Below are positions 1-10,068 of a DNA stretch of 55,795 bases, piece after piece. The DNA is from Acidobacteriaceae bacterium (GTDB lineage: Bacteria; Acidobacteriota; Terriglobia; Terriglobales; Acidobacteriaceae), in contig JASHOC010000243.1 in NCBI GenBank assembly GCA_030041305.1, positions 1 through 55,795 of the forward strand, read 5' to 3'. Below the pieces are notes generated by a model. It was not told the DNA's origin, made no database searches, and saw only the letters and a list, made by a program, of their open reading frames with translations. Made by a program: the position numbers and the translations under genes. Every line of letters begins with the position of its first letter. The first letter of the stretch is position 1.

Positions 1-7
1 CCGCAAT

Positions 8-199
8 AGAAACCGGCCTGCTAAGCAGGTGGGTGGTCAACGCTGGTTGAACCTACATTCATTGAACAGGAGCTCGACTCGACCATCGGTTCTGTGTGCC
101 GTGTCCGCCAGTCCGGAATGCCTAATGAACCGCGGGGAGCTCCACCGTCTTAGGACGGGTTCACCGGCGCATTGCTCACGGCCCCGTGGGCCGGATTCT
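8..199 (+). ncRNA. Candidate structured RNA, 6S-like rod
   Basis: Seen: bases 8-18 pair with 189-199 (10 bp, one A-A mismatch), closing a ~190-nt molecule. Inside, GGAGCTC near 69-76 pairs with GAGCTCC near 138-144, and CGGTTC near 87-92 with GAACCG near 127-132, giving a long apical arm. The 5' half of the central region can form a small hairpin (GTCAAC/GTTGAAC near 35-53). The 3' half can form CCGTC-TTAG-GACGG (145-158) and CACGG-CC-CCGTG (177-188). Length, terminal closing stem, large central bubble and apical arm resemble bacterial 6S RNA. Strand is assumed from the downstream gene. No sequence-level match was possible, so this is a structural inference. Confidence 0.35.
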
Positions 200-232
200 A
201 CTTCTTCTCGAATTTTCCCTCCGCCACGCCCT

Positions 233-293
233 CGCTGACTCGCCGACCTGCCGACCTGCCGACTCGCCGACTCGCTGACTCGCTGACTCGCTG
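233..293. repeat. 8-bp degenerate tandem array
   Basis: About 7.6 units of an 8-bp word, consensus YGCYGACY (units such as CGCTGACT, CGCCGACC, TGCCGACT). The array ends 13 bp before the GTG start of the Lgt-like gene. The same word builds the array at 6523-6594. Confidence 0.85.
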
Positions 294-306
294 TATTCTG
301 GCATCA

Positions 307-1140
307 GTGCATCCCGTCCTCTTTCGCATCGGCTCTCTTCTCATTCCTTCGTACGGCGCATTGGCTGCACTGGGCGTGCTGCTCGGTCTTTCTCTGGTGC
401 TGCATACGGCCCGCACGGCGGGTGTGCACCCTGGCCAGGTGTGGAATCTCTGCGTGATTTCGCTGTTTGCCGCCGTGGTCGGCGAGCGGCTTCTGCTCGT
501 CGTCATGAATTGGGGCGTGTTGCAGAGGCATCCGTCCTGGCTGATGGTTCTGGCCATGGTTCACCATCCGCTTCTGGCCGGCGCAGGCGTCGTGGCCGGC
601 GGCGGGTGCGCGTTGTGGTATGCGCGCCGCTGCAAGCTCCCCTTGCGGCGGACCGCCGACGCGTTAGCCGCCCCTCTGGCTCTCGGCCTCGCTTTTGAAC
701 AACTGGGCGCTTTGCTGGCCGGCTCGGGGTATGGAATCGAAGCCGGCCCCGCCGTGCACTGGGCTGTCACCTATACCAGCCCGCTGGCCGCGCTCTGGAG
801 CGGCGCGCCCCTGGGCGTTCCTCTCCACCCCGTGCAGGCCTATGCAGCGTTCGCGTTTTTCGCTCTGGCGCCGCTTTTGCTCTTTTCTCCGCCCCAGCTG
901 CGCCGGCCCGGCGACTTGGCCGGAATCGCCCTCATGGGGATGGGCGCGGCCATTTTCATCACCGAAACCTGGCGTGATCCCGAAGGCCGCGGCTGGGTGC
1001 TGCACGGAGCCATGGATGGCCCGCAAATTGCATCGCTCGTAATGGTGCTCATGGCAGCGCTGATGCTGATAGAACGCAAAGGCTCAACAGAGGGGAAACA
1101 GAAAACTGTGCCGGCTGGCGAGGTTCGAAGCAGCCCATGA
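307..1140 (+). CDS. Lgt-like polytopic membrane protein (degenerate prolipoprotein diacylglyceryl transferase family)
   Basis: A 277-aa hydrophobic protein with the Lgt layout: an N-terminal P-x-L-F-x-I-G-x-L-x-I-x-S-Y-G block, a GERL helix, a HPVQAYAA segment (compare HPxQLYE) and several membrane helices. Lgt moves diacylglycerol from phosphatidylglycerol to the lipobox Cys of prelipoproteins. However, the family signature GRxGNFxNGE reads EQLGALLAGSGYG here, so the key Arg is Gln and both Asn positions are Ala. The late R-x-x-x-E helix keeps only the Glu (FITETWRDPEG). I therefore call it Lgt-like, possibly a paralogue with another function. The GTG at 307 was chosen because conserved sequence begins there; an ATG at 172 would add a leader encoded by the tandem repeat. 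Its stop overlaps the next start as ATGA. Confidence 0.7.
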   Translation: MHPVLFRIGSLLIPSYGALAALGVLLGLSLVLHTARTAGVHPGQVWNLCVISLFAAVVGERLLLVVMNWGVLQRHPSWLMVLAMVHHPLLAGAGVVAGGGCALWYARRCKLPLRRTADALAAPLALGLAFEQLGALLAGSGYGIEAGPAVHWAVTYTSPLAALWSGAPLGVPLHPVQAYAAFAFFALAPLLLFSPPQLRRPGDLAGIALMGMGAAIFITETWRDPEGRGWVLHGAMDGPQIASLVMVLMAALMLIERKGSTEGKQKTVPAGEVRSSP

Positions 1141-2174
1141 ACGGCGAACGCGTATTCGAAACGCCCGCTGATGCGCGAGGCCAGCGCCTTGACCGGTTTC
1201 TCGTCTCCCGGCTCGAGGGCGTGAGCCGCTCGCGGGTGCAACTGCTGCTCGATCAAGGCAAAGTGCAGGTCGACGGTGGCCCGGCCAAGCCGGCGTTCAA
1301 GCTCCGCGGCGGCGAACGCATCGCCGTCTCTGGCGAACCCCGTCCCGCGCCCCTCAAAGCCGAACCCGAAAACATCCCCCTCGAAGTCGTGTACGAAGAC
1401 GATCATCTGGCGGTCGTGAACAAGCCGGCGGGCATGGTGGTTCACACCGGAGCCGGCCATAGCGCCGACGCGCGCAGCCGCGGAACCCTGGTCAACGCTT
1501 TGCTCTATCGCTTCCGGAATCTTTCTTCGGCTGGCGGCGAACTCCGGCCCGGTATTGTTCACCGGCTCGACAAAGACACCAGCGGGCTCATCGTGGTGGC
1601 CAAAGGCGACCCCGCCCACGCAGCTTTCGGGGCGATGTTCGCAAATCGCGAGATCGAAAAGACTTACATCGCGCTGGTTCACGGCGCATTGAAGCCCGGG
1701 GAAGGCACAATCCGCGCTCCGGTGAGCCGCGACCCCGTGCGCCGCACCCGCATGAGCACGCGGGCTCACCAAAACGCGCGATCGGCTGTCTCACATTACG
1801 AGGTTCTCCGGCGAGTGGCCAGTCGGTTTGGCGTGTTTACACTCCTGAGGGTGCGCATTGAAACCGGCCGCACCCATCAGATTCGCGTCCACATGGCGTC
1901 GATCGGGCATCCGGTAGTGGGCGACACCCTCTACGGCGCCCCGGGTCAGCTTGCGCGCCAAGCCGAACGTCCAATGAACCGGATGTCCGGGGCGCAGCAA
2001 AGCAGAGCGCGAAAAGTTGCGCCGGAGAAACTCAAGTTGGGCCGGAATTTCCTGCACGCGGCCAAGCTCGCATTCACGCATCCAGTCACGGGCAAGCCGC
2101 TCGAGCTGGAGGCGCCGCTGCCCGGGGAACTTGTCGAGTTTCTGAGGCGGCTGGAATCCGCCGCAAGCGAATGA
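1137..2174 (+). CDS. rluD: 23S rRNA pseudouridine synthase, RluD family
   Basis: 345 aa. The N-terminal ~75 residues form an S4 RNA-binding domain (RLDRFLVSRL...VQVDG). The catalytic domain follows with the VVNKPAGMVVH motif and the catalytic loop GIVHRLDKDTSG, whose first Asp is the nucleophile of the RluA/C/D family. GRTHQIRVHM and VGDTLYG are also family motifs. Known role of the family: isomerising uridines in helix 69 of 23S rRNA (RluD) or related sites. Which uridine is modified cannot be read from the sequence. An insertion of about 35 residues after the DTLYGAP motif is Arg/Gln-rich and not typical. It starts inside the stop codon of the upstream Lgt-like gene, so the two are translationally coupled. 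Confidence 0.9.
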   Translation: MNGERVFETPADARGQRLDRFLVSRLEGVSRSRVQLLLDQGKVQVDGGPAKPAFKLRGGERIAVSGEPRPAPLKAEPENIPLEVVYEDDHLAVVNKPAGMVVHTGAGHSADARSRGTLVNALLYRFRNLSSAGGELRPGIVHRLDKDTSGLIVVAKGDPAHAAFGAMFANREIEKTYIALVHGALKPGEGTIRAPVSRDPVRRTRMSTRAHQNARSAVSHYEVLRRVASRFGVFTLLRVRIETGRTHQIRVHMASIGHPVVGDTLYGAPGQLARQAERPMNRMSGAQQSRARKVAPEKLKLGRNFLHAAKLAFTHPVTGKPLELEAPLPGELVEFLRRLESAASE

Positions 2175-2203
2175 TTGCGCATCGAATGCATCGGGCCGGC
2201 CGA

Positions 2204-2226
2204 ATGGCGTGTAAGAAAAACGCCAT
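2204..2226. terminator. Inverted repeat after rluD
   Basis: ATGGCGT (2204-2210) and ACGCCAT (2220-2226) form a 7-bp stem with a 9-nt loop. It lies between rluD and the VWA gene. There is no T run, so it may be a weak terminator or a leader hairpin for the downstream gene. Confidence 0.35.
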
Positions 2227-2246
2227 GTTGGTAAAATGAGGAAGTC

Positions 2247-3314
2247 ATGATCAAGAACATCTCGGTCCCACGGGCAACCCATCCTCGATGGCTGCTCCGG
2301 ATCCTCTGCCTTGCCCTGGTGGCCGCAGTTCCGGCCGCCGGGGCGGCGCAGCAACCCGCTCCTCCCGCAATGGCGCAGTCCGCGCGATCCGCCCCCGCTC
2401 CTGCCCCTGCGGCGGTTCCACGGGACGCGCCTGCTCCCGCTCCATCCAACGCGCCGAACACCGACGTCAACACGCCCAGCATCACGCTGAACGCCAACGA
2501 AGTCGATCTCATCTTCACCGTGACCGATGGTCACGGCCACTATGTTCCGAATTTGAAGCTGAACGACTTCGCTCTTCTCGACGATCAGCGCGCGCCTGAG
2601 AAGGTGGACTCCTTCCACCAGCAAATCAATCTCCCCTTGCGCGTGGGCATCCTCGTTGACACCAGCACCTCCATTCGCTCCCGCTTCCAGTTCGAGCAGC
2701 AGGCGGCCATCGAGTTTCTCCTCCAGGTGCTCAAGTCCTCTCAGGACCGCGCTTTCGTCATGGGATTCGATGTCACTCCCGATCTGACCGCCGACTGGAC
2801 CAACAACATGGATGCGCTGGAGAACGGCATCAACCGCCTGAGCCCCGGCGGCGGCACGGCTCTGTTTGACGCTGTCTACACGGCCTGCCGCAACAAGCTC
2901 CTGGATGAGTCCCGCGGCCAGGAGCCGGTCCGCAAGGCCATCATTCTCATCTCCGACGGCGACGACAACCAGAGCCGCGTTTACGAGACCGAGGCCATTA
3001 AGGAATGTGAACGCGCCGAGACCATCATCTACGCGATCAGCACCAATTGGACGCCCAGCCGCGGCCGCGGCGACAAAGTGCTCAGCGAGTTGTCCGAAGA
3101 GACTGGCGGCGAACCCTTTTTCCCGCCTTCGGTCGACGAGATGTCCTCCAGCTTCCAAAACATCGCCGCCGAGTTGCGTAGCCAATACGCGCTCACCTAT
3201 ACGCCGGCCGAATTCAAGTACGACGGTGCGTTCCGAACCATCTATCTCTACTGTTACGACCGTCGTTATCACGTGCGAGCCAAGAAAGGATACTTTGCCC
3301 CGCGGCAACAATGA
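2247..3314 (+). CDS. Secreted VWFA-domain protein, acidobacterial type
   Basis: 355 aa. Residues 1-35 are a signal peptide ending near AGA-A-QQ. An Ala/Pro-rich linker (36-72) is followed by a small beta-rich domain (80-128) and a von Willebrand factor A domain (131-340). The MIDAS metal site is complete: DTSTS at 138-142, the Thr of GGGTALFDAV and the SDGDD loop. This matches the VWFA-related family expanded in Acidobacteria; its partners are unknown, and a role in cell-surface adhesion or protein binding is only inference. RBS GAGGA lies 7 bp upstream of the ATG. The gene stands alone between rluD and a strong terminator candidate. Confidence 0.88.
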   Translation: MIKNISVPRATHPRWLLRILCLALVAAVPAAGAAQQPAPPAMAQSARSAPAPAPAAVPRDAPAPAPSNAPNTDVNTPSITLNANEVDLIFTVTDGHGHYVPNLKLNDFALLDDQRAPEKVDSFHQQINLPLRVGILVDTSTSIRSRFQFEQQAAIEFLLQVLKSSQDRAFVMGFDVTPDLTADWTNNMDALENGINRLSPGGGTALFDAVYTACRNKLLDESRGQEPVRKAIILISDGDDNQSRVYETEAIKECERAETIIYAISTNWTPSRGRGDKVLSELSEETGGEPFFPPSVDEMSSSFQNIAAELRSQYALTYTPAEFKYDGAFRTIYLYCYDRRYHVRAKKGYFAPRQQ

Positions 3315-3352
3315 GCGTTGCGCGCACACCGGTTCGTCATCCTCTTTGAGAG

Positions 3353-3387
3353 CACGCGGCCACATCAATAGCCGCGTGTTTCATTTT
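3353..3387 (+). terminator. Rho-independent terminator for the VWA gene
   Basis: CACGCGGC (3353-3360) pairs with GCCGCGTG (3371-3378) around a 10-nt loop, followed by TTTCATTTT. It starts 39 bp after the VWA stop codon. Confidence 0.65.
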
Positions 3388-3590
3388 GGCGCCGCGCAAC
3401 CTCCTCCTGATCCTCTTTTGAAACTGGCCGTTTTTCCTTTTTCTCCCGCCTCATCCATGGGCTCCATTTCGCGATGAACTAGAAGAAGGCGATTCCCGAA
3501 TTCCTTCACCGGACGGCGGCGTCCGCCTTGCCGGAAGCCGAGATCGGAAGGGAAGCCTGGAAGGGCCCATGCGGGGAACGACTGCGCTGC

Positions 3591-3700
3591 AGCGTTTTCG
3601 ATTCTGCTCTTGACAGAATCCGGGATGCTGAGTGGCGTTTTCCTTGAGGAAACGCCATCTCGCACGACGCGACTATGGCAACATTTGAATCGAAAACGCT
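3591..3700. repeat. Structured intergenic element, copy A
   Basis: Perfect 14-bp terminal inverted repeat: AGCGTTTTCGATTC (3591-3604) and GAATCGAAAACGCT (3687-3700). Centred inside is a hairpin, TGGCGTTT (3633-3640) with AAACGCCA (3650-3657), extended by CC/GG over one bulged T and a TTGA loop. An alternative 7-bp hairpin, GATTCTG (3600-3606) with CAGAATC (3614-3620), overlaps and excludes the outer stem. The architecture and spacings match 27583-27691, where the inner hairpin is conserved but the outer stem has different, still complementary bases. Confidence 0.85.
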
Positions 3701-3715
3701 CTAAGTGGGAGAAAT

Positions 3716-4267
3716 GTGGTGATCCGGCAGGCAATCTCGTGCGATATCTGCGGGGCGGAGAAGAAGCAGACAAACCATTGGTTCGTGGCTTACGAAGTAG
3801 GCGGAGAACTGCGCATCAGCGGCTGGAACGCGCGCAACCGCTCGCGCGCGGGTTCGAAACACCTGTGCGGGCAAACCTGCCTGCATAAGTTGGCCGACGA
3901 TTTTATGGCCCGCGCCATCGCGGTCAAGGCCCAACAGTCCCCTGCGGCGGACGAGGTCGAAACCGGCCCGTCAGCGACGGACGCCAGCTTCACCTCGAAT
4001 GCCGCCGGCGCGGAATTCGAATCCTCGGCGCGCCTGCTCACACTTGCTGAATCGTCTACGCTGCGCCCTGCATTGCGGCTACAGAACGGACTGGCAGCCA
4101 CACCAATCGGAAAGCCTGGCGATGAACTGGCGCCGCCCGATGAGCCACCCCATTTCGCCTCGCGCGCCTGGCGAGCTAAAGCCTGGGAACGTGAACGGGA
4201 ACGCGAAATGCGCGCCGACTGCCGGCCCGACAACACCGCACGCCGCCGCCGGCCGCTTTCCTGCTAA
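3716..4267 (+). CDS. Four-cysteine zinc-site hypothetical protein
   Basis: 183 aa, function not recognised. Residues 9-58 look like a small metal-binding module, with CDIC at 9-12 and CGQTC at 51-55, and the stretch HWF/SGWN between them. From about 65 onward the chain is low-complexity and polar, with an Arg/Glu-rich segment near 160-170. The gene uses a GTG start (3716, or the next GTG at 3719) with GGGAGA just upstream. That Shine-Dalgarno lies directly downstream of the 3' strand of the structured element at 3591-3700, so folding of the element could affect translation. The next small gene follows at 4319. Confidence 0.6.
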   Translation: MVIRQAISCDICGAEKKQTNHWFVAYEVGGELRISGWNARNRSRAGSKHLCGQTCLHKLADDFMARAIAVKAQQSPAADEVETGPSATDASFTSNAAGAEFESSARLLTLAESSTLRPALRLQNGLAATPIGKPGDELAPPDEPPHFASRAWRAKAWEREREREMRADCRPDNTARRRRPLSC

Positions 4268-4318
4268 ATCGCTGAAACGCTGCCTGTGCTTCGCGCACCA
4301 TCGAAAGGAGTACGTCCT

Positions 4319-6506
<2,188 letters not shown>

Positions 6507-6522
6507 TCAGCGAGCCGGCGCA

Positions 6523-6594
6523 CGCTCACTCGCCAACTTGCAAACTCGCTAACCTGCTGACTCGCTGGCTTGCTGACCTGCCGGCTCGCCGACT
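6523..6594. repeat. 8-bp degenerate tandem array
   Basis: Nine consecutive 8-bp units with consensus YGCYRACY (CGCTCACT, CGCCAACT, TGCAAACT, CGCTAACC, TGCTGACT, CGCTGGCT, TGCTGACC, TGCCGGCT, CGCCGACT). It lies between the M3 peptidase stop and the ligA start, and its unit is the same word as at 233-293. Confidence 0.88.
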
Positions 6595-6596
6595 CG

Positions 6597-8786
6597 CTAT
6601 TTCGTCCCTTCGCCCGCCAACCCCCGGAACTTCAGCATCGGCGCGATCGTCGGCTTGCCGCCCAGCCACGCCTCATACATCTTCTCCAGTTCCTCGGTGT
6701 TGCCGCGCGCAAGCACCATTCTCCGGAAGCGGTCGCCGTTGGCGCGCGTCAACCCGCCGTGATTCTCAAACCACTGAAACGCATTGTCGTCGAGCATCTC
6801 GGTCCACAGATAGGCATAGTACCCGGCCTGGTAGCCCAAGGCCCAGATGTGCAGAAAATACGACGACCGGTAGCGCGGCGGCACGTAGCTGATAAAAAGA
6901 TGCGTGCGCCTGAGCGCTTCCGGCCCGAACACATCGGGATTTTCGAGCGGCGCCGTCGCCGGCAGCGTGTGCCACTGCATGTCGAGCTCGGCGGCGGCCA
7001 ATAGCTCCGTCAGCATATAGCCCTGGTTGAATGTCGCAGCTTTTTTAATTTTGGCCACGAGTTCGGCGGGCATGGGCGCGCCGCTTTTGTAATTCCGCGC
7101 GTAATGCTCAAACACCTGCGGGAAGCTTGCCCAATGCTCGTTGAACTGCGAGGGAAACTCCACAAAGTCGCGCGGCGTTTGCGTGCCCGAGAGACTCGGG
7201 TAATCCGTGTTGGCGAACATCCCGTTGAGCGCGTGCCCGAATTCATGGAACATCGCCGTCACGTCATCGAAGCTGAGCAGCGCGGGCTGGCCCGGCGCGG
7301 GCTTTTGGAAATTGGCGACGTTATACACCACCGGCATTCGGTCCAGCAGCTTCGATTGCGTCACCAGGTTGTCCATCCACGCGCCGCCATTCTTGTTGTC
7401 GCGCTTGAAATAGTCGCAATAGAACAACGCCAGCGGTTTGCCGTCGGCGTCGTAGACCTCGAACACGCGCACGTCCGGCTGATACACCGGAAGATCGTGC
7501 CGCTCCTTGAACGTGATTCCATAGAGCTCGTGCGCCGCGTAAAAAACCCCGTTCTCCAGCACGTTGTTCAGCTCAAAGTACGGCTTGATTTGGTTTTCAT
7601 CCAGGTCGTACTTGGCTTTGCGCACCTGTTCGGAATAGAACTCCCAGTCCCACGGCTCCAGCTTGAACCCGCCATGCTGCCGGTCCCCCTGCTCTTTATT
7701 GATGAGCGCCTGGATCTCCCTGGCCTCGTCACCGGCCTTCGCCGTCGCCGCAGGCACGAGCGCATCCAAAAAGTGCTCCGCCGCCGCAGGCGTCTTCGCC
7801 ATCTGGTCCGTCAAATCCCACGCCGCATAATTCGGGTATCCCAGCAGCGCAGCCTTTTGCGCGCGAAGCTGCGCCAGCCGCGTGACAGTCCCGCGCGTGT
7901 CGTCCGCGCCGCCGCGCTCGGCGCGATTCCATGAATCTTCAAAAAGCGCCTGCCGCGTGGCTCGATCGCTGAGGAACGTCAGGTCAGGCTGCTGGGTCGT
8001 ATTCTGGAGCGGCAGCACCCATCCCTGCTCTTTGCGCTCGCGCGCCGCCAGCCCCGCTTCGGCCATTTGCGCTGGGCTCAACCCCGCCAATGCCGCCTGG
8101 TTCGTCGTCGCGTACGCTCCCGCCTTGGTCGCGGCCAGCAACTTGGTCGTAAAGGCGTTTTCCAGCGTCGACTCTTCTTGGTTCATCTTTTTCAGCTTGG
8201 CCTTGTCCGCATCGGAAAGATTGGCGCCGGCATGCACAAACTCCTTGTAGTCGTATTCCACCAACCGCAGCGACTCGGGATCGAGGCCCAAGGACGCGCG
8301 CTTCTCGTACACAGCCTTCATGCGCGCGAAGAGTTTTGCGTTGAGATAGATTTCATCCTGCGCCGCCGCCAGCCGCGGAGCCTCGTAGTCCTGCACCTTC
8401 TGCAGGGCCGGGTCGGTGTTGGCGCTCGTCACGCAGTTGAACACTTCCATCACCCGGTTCAACATCTGGCCGGTTTTTTCCAGCGCCACCACGGTGTTTT
8501 CGAAACTGGGCGGCGCGGCATTGTTGGCGATCGCATTCACTTCCATAGTCTGCTGTGCGATGCCGGCATCGATGGCCGGCTGGTAATCGCTGTCGTGAAT
8601 TCTGTTGAACGGCGGCGCGTGGAAGGGCAGGGTGCTGGGCGCATTAAAGGGATTGCTCGGACCAAAGGCCGGGCTTGCCGCCTGCCCCTGCGCCAGGCAG
8701 GAAGCAAATGCACAGGAGCCCAGCAAAACCCACCAGCTCCGATGCCCGAAGATGCTCATCCTTGTCGCTGATTGCCAACTCTCCAT
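6597..8786 (-). CDS. dcp: Exported M3-family zinc peptidase (peptidyl-dipeptidase Dcp-like)
   Basis: 729 aa. An N-terminal export signal (WWVLLGSCAFASCLAQGQA) implies a periplasmic or lipid-anchored location. The catalytic domain carries the M3 zinc motif HEFGH (about residues 511-515) in the context FHEFGHALNGMF. Downstream are the family blocks DFVEFPSQFNEHW and AAAELDMQWH. Dcp removes C-terminal dipeptides from short peptides; oligopeptidase A is the alternative, but the export signal favours Dcp. The start at 8786 has AGAAGGG upstream; an ATG nine codons in has no properly spaced RBS. The gene is downstream of and diverges from the YdjM-like gene at 8902. Confidence 0.85.
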   Translation of the reverse strand: MESWQSATRMSIFGHRSWWVLLGSCAFASCLAQGQAASPAFGPSNPFNAPSTLPFHAPPFNRIHDSDYQPAIDAGIAQQTMEVNAIANNAAPPSFENTVVALEKTGQMLNRVMEVFNCVTSANTDPALQKVQDYEAPRLAAAQDEIYLNAKLFARMKAVYEKRASLGLDPESLRLVEYDYKEFVHAGANLSDADKAKLKKMNQEESTLENAFTTKLLAATKAGAYATTNQAALAGLSPAQMAEAGLAARERKEQGWVLPLQNTTQQPDLTFLSDRATRQALFEDSWNRAERGGADDTRGTVTRLAQLRAQKAALLGYPNYAAWDLTDQMAKTPAAAEHFLDALVPAATAKAGDEAREIQALINKEQGDRQHGGFKLEPWDWEFYSEQVRKAKYDLDENQIKPYFELNNVLENGVFYAAHELYGITFKERHDLPVYQPDVRVFEVYDADGKPLALFYCDYFKRDNKNGGAWMDNLVTQSKLLDRMPVVYNVANFQKPAPGQPALLSFDDVTAMFHEFGHALNGMFANTDYPSLSGTQTPRDFVEFPSQFNEHWASFPQVFEHYARNYKSGAPMPAELVAKIKKAATFNQGYMLTELLAAAELDMQWHTLPATAPLENPDVFGPEALRRTHLFISYVPPRYRSSYFLHIWALGYQAGYYAYLWTEMLDDNAFQWFENHGGLTRANGDRFRRMVLARGNTEELEKMYEAWLGGKPTIAPMLKFRGLAGEGTK

Positions 8787-8901
8787 TGCAGCGCCCTTCT
8801 TTCAACCGTCTTTCATCTCATCCACGATTGTAGGCGAGCCGCGATCCCTGCGGACCGCCCCCGCCGCCGTATGTCATGCTCGAAGAGGACCGTCCGCTTT
8901 C

Positions 8902-10068
8902 ATGGAACCTCTCACTCATTTCCTCGCCGGCGCCTGCATCGGCCGCGCCGGCTTCAATCGCAAAACGGCATACGCCACCTTGGCCGCGGTGCTGGCCGCA
9001 GAAGCCGCGGACCTCGACATCCTCTGGTCATTCGCCGGCCCGGTCGAAGAGCTGAAGCATCATCGCGGCATCACCCACACCTTCCTCGGCGCTCCCTTCG
9101 TCGCCGCAGCCGCAGTGGGAGCCGTCTGGCTGTTCCACCGTTGGCGCCCCGCGCGACAGCCAGGCAAGGACCACCTTCCATCGCGAGCCCAGGCCCCCGG
9201 TCCCATCACCAAATCCCTCGCACCGCCGCTCCACTGGGGCTGGCTCTATGCCGCCGCTCTCGTCGCCGCGCTGAGCCATATCCTGCTCGACTGGACCAAC
9301 AACTACGGCGTCCGTCCCTTCTTCCCCTTCAATGCTCGCTGGTACGCCGGCAGCATCGTCTTTATCGCCGAGCCGGTGCTTTGGGGACTGTTTTTTCTCG
9401 CCCTCGTGGTGCCGTGGCTTTTTGGCCTTGCCGATCGCGAAATCGGGGCGCGCCGCAACCCCTTTCGCGGCCGGGGCTGGGCCATCTTCGCGCTTACCGG
9501 CATGGTGTTGGTCTGGTGCTGGCGTTGGACCGAGCACGAAAAGGGGCTAGCCATGATCGCTCATACCCAGGTGGCTTCAGAGCCAGTGCTGCGCGTCGCG
9601 CTCGAGCCGTATCCCATCAACCCCTACCGCTGGCACGCGGTCCTGGAAACGAAAGATTTTTACCAGACAGCCGAACTCAACACCGGGAACCCCGGATCCC
9701 CGGGCGCCATCTCCAGCGACCCCGGAACCGACATCCTCTACAAGCCGGCCGATGATCCCGCCGTCCAAGCCGCCAAGCAGACTCTGCTTGGCCGTGTTTA
9801 CCTCGACTGGGGTACGTGGGCCGTCGTACGCGACTTGGGTCAGGAACCCGTGCACGCCATGGCCCCACCCGCGTTGCCCCGCAACCGCCGCTGGACCACC
9901 GTCCAATTCACCGATCTCCGCTTCGATTATTCCTTCCTGGCCGAGCGGCGAACGCCCGATCGCGCGCCCCTTAGCGGCTGGGTCTACATTGTGGATGGTC
10001 GCGACGAAGCCAGCGAAGCCATGGGTGACCGTGAGCAGAAGCTTCCCGGCCAGGGATTCTCCGACTAA
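8902..10068 (+). CDS. Membrane-bound metal-dependent hydrolase, YdjM family
   Basis: 388 aa. The first ~200 residues match the YdjM/DUF457 family: MEPLTHFLAGA, D-x-D after AEAA, HHRGITHT, and a SHILLDWTNNYG block providing conserved His and Asp residues, alternating with membrane helices. The C-terminal ~150 residues form a soluble, presumably periplasmic domain (LEPYPINPYRWHAVLET onward). The substrate is unknown; members are annotated as putative inner-membrane hydrolases. ATG 8902 was chosen because the conserved N-terminus starts there; upstream in-frame sequence is antisense to the peptidase gene. Confidence 0.82.
   Translation: MEPLTHFLAGACIGRAGFNRKTAYATLAAVLAAEAADLDILWSFAGPVEELKHHRGITHTFLGAPFVAAAAVGAVWLFHRWRPARQPGKDHLPSRAQAPGPITKSLAPPLHWGWLYAAALVAALSHILLDWTNNYGVRPFFPFNARWYAGSIVFIAEPVLWGLFFLALVVPWLFGLADREIGARRNPFRGRGWAIFALTGMVLVWCWRWTEHEKGLAMIAHTQVASEPVLRVALEPYPINPYRWHAVLETKDFYQTAELNTGNPGSPGAISSDPGTDILYKPADDPAVQAAKQTLLGRVYLDWGTWAVVRDLGQEPVHAMAPPALPRNRRWTTVQFTDLRFDYSFLAERRTPDRAPLSGWVYIVDGRDEASEAMGDREQKLPGQGFSD

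Larger units (their letters stand above)
3315..3715. other. Intergenic region, 401 bp
   Basis: No convincing gene. It holds the terminator at 3353, a CGGAC/GTCCG hairpin near 3512-3527, and the structured element at 3591-3700 that ends 16 bp before the next start codon. Confidence 0.8.

Noticed and set aside
2204..2226. Third copy of the structured element
   Set aside because: It has a similar GGCGT/ACGCC hairpin, but no outer 14-bp complementarity at the expected offsets and no TGAG before the hairpin.
1791..3368. Long 525-codon frame on the minus strand across rluD and the VWA gene
   Set aside because: It is antisense to two well-supported genes; long antisense frames are expected at this GC content, and its translation has no recognisable family.
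3591..3700. Integron attC site (folded recombination site with variable stem)
   Set aside because: attC sites also keep structure rather than sequence, but the required RYYYAAC and GTTRRRY ends are absent in both copies and no integrase or cassette array is present.
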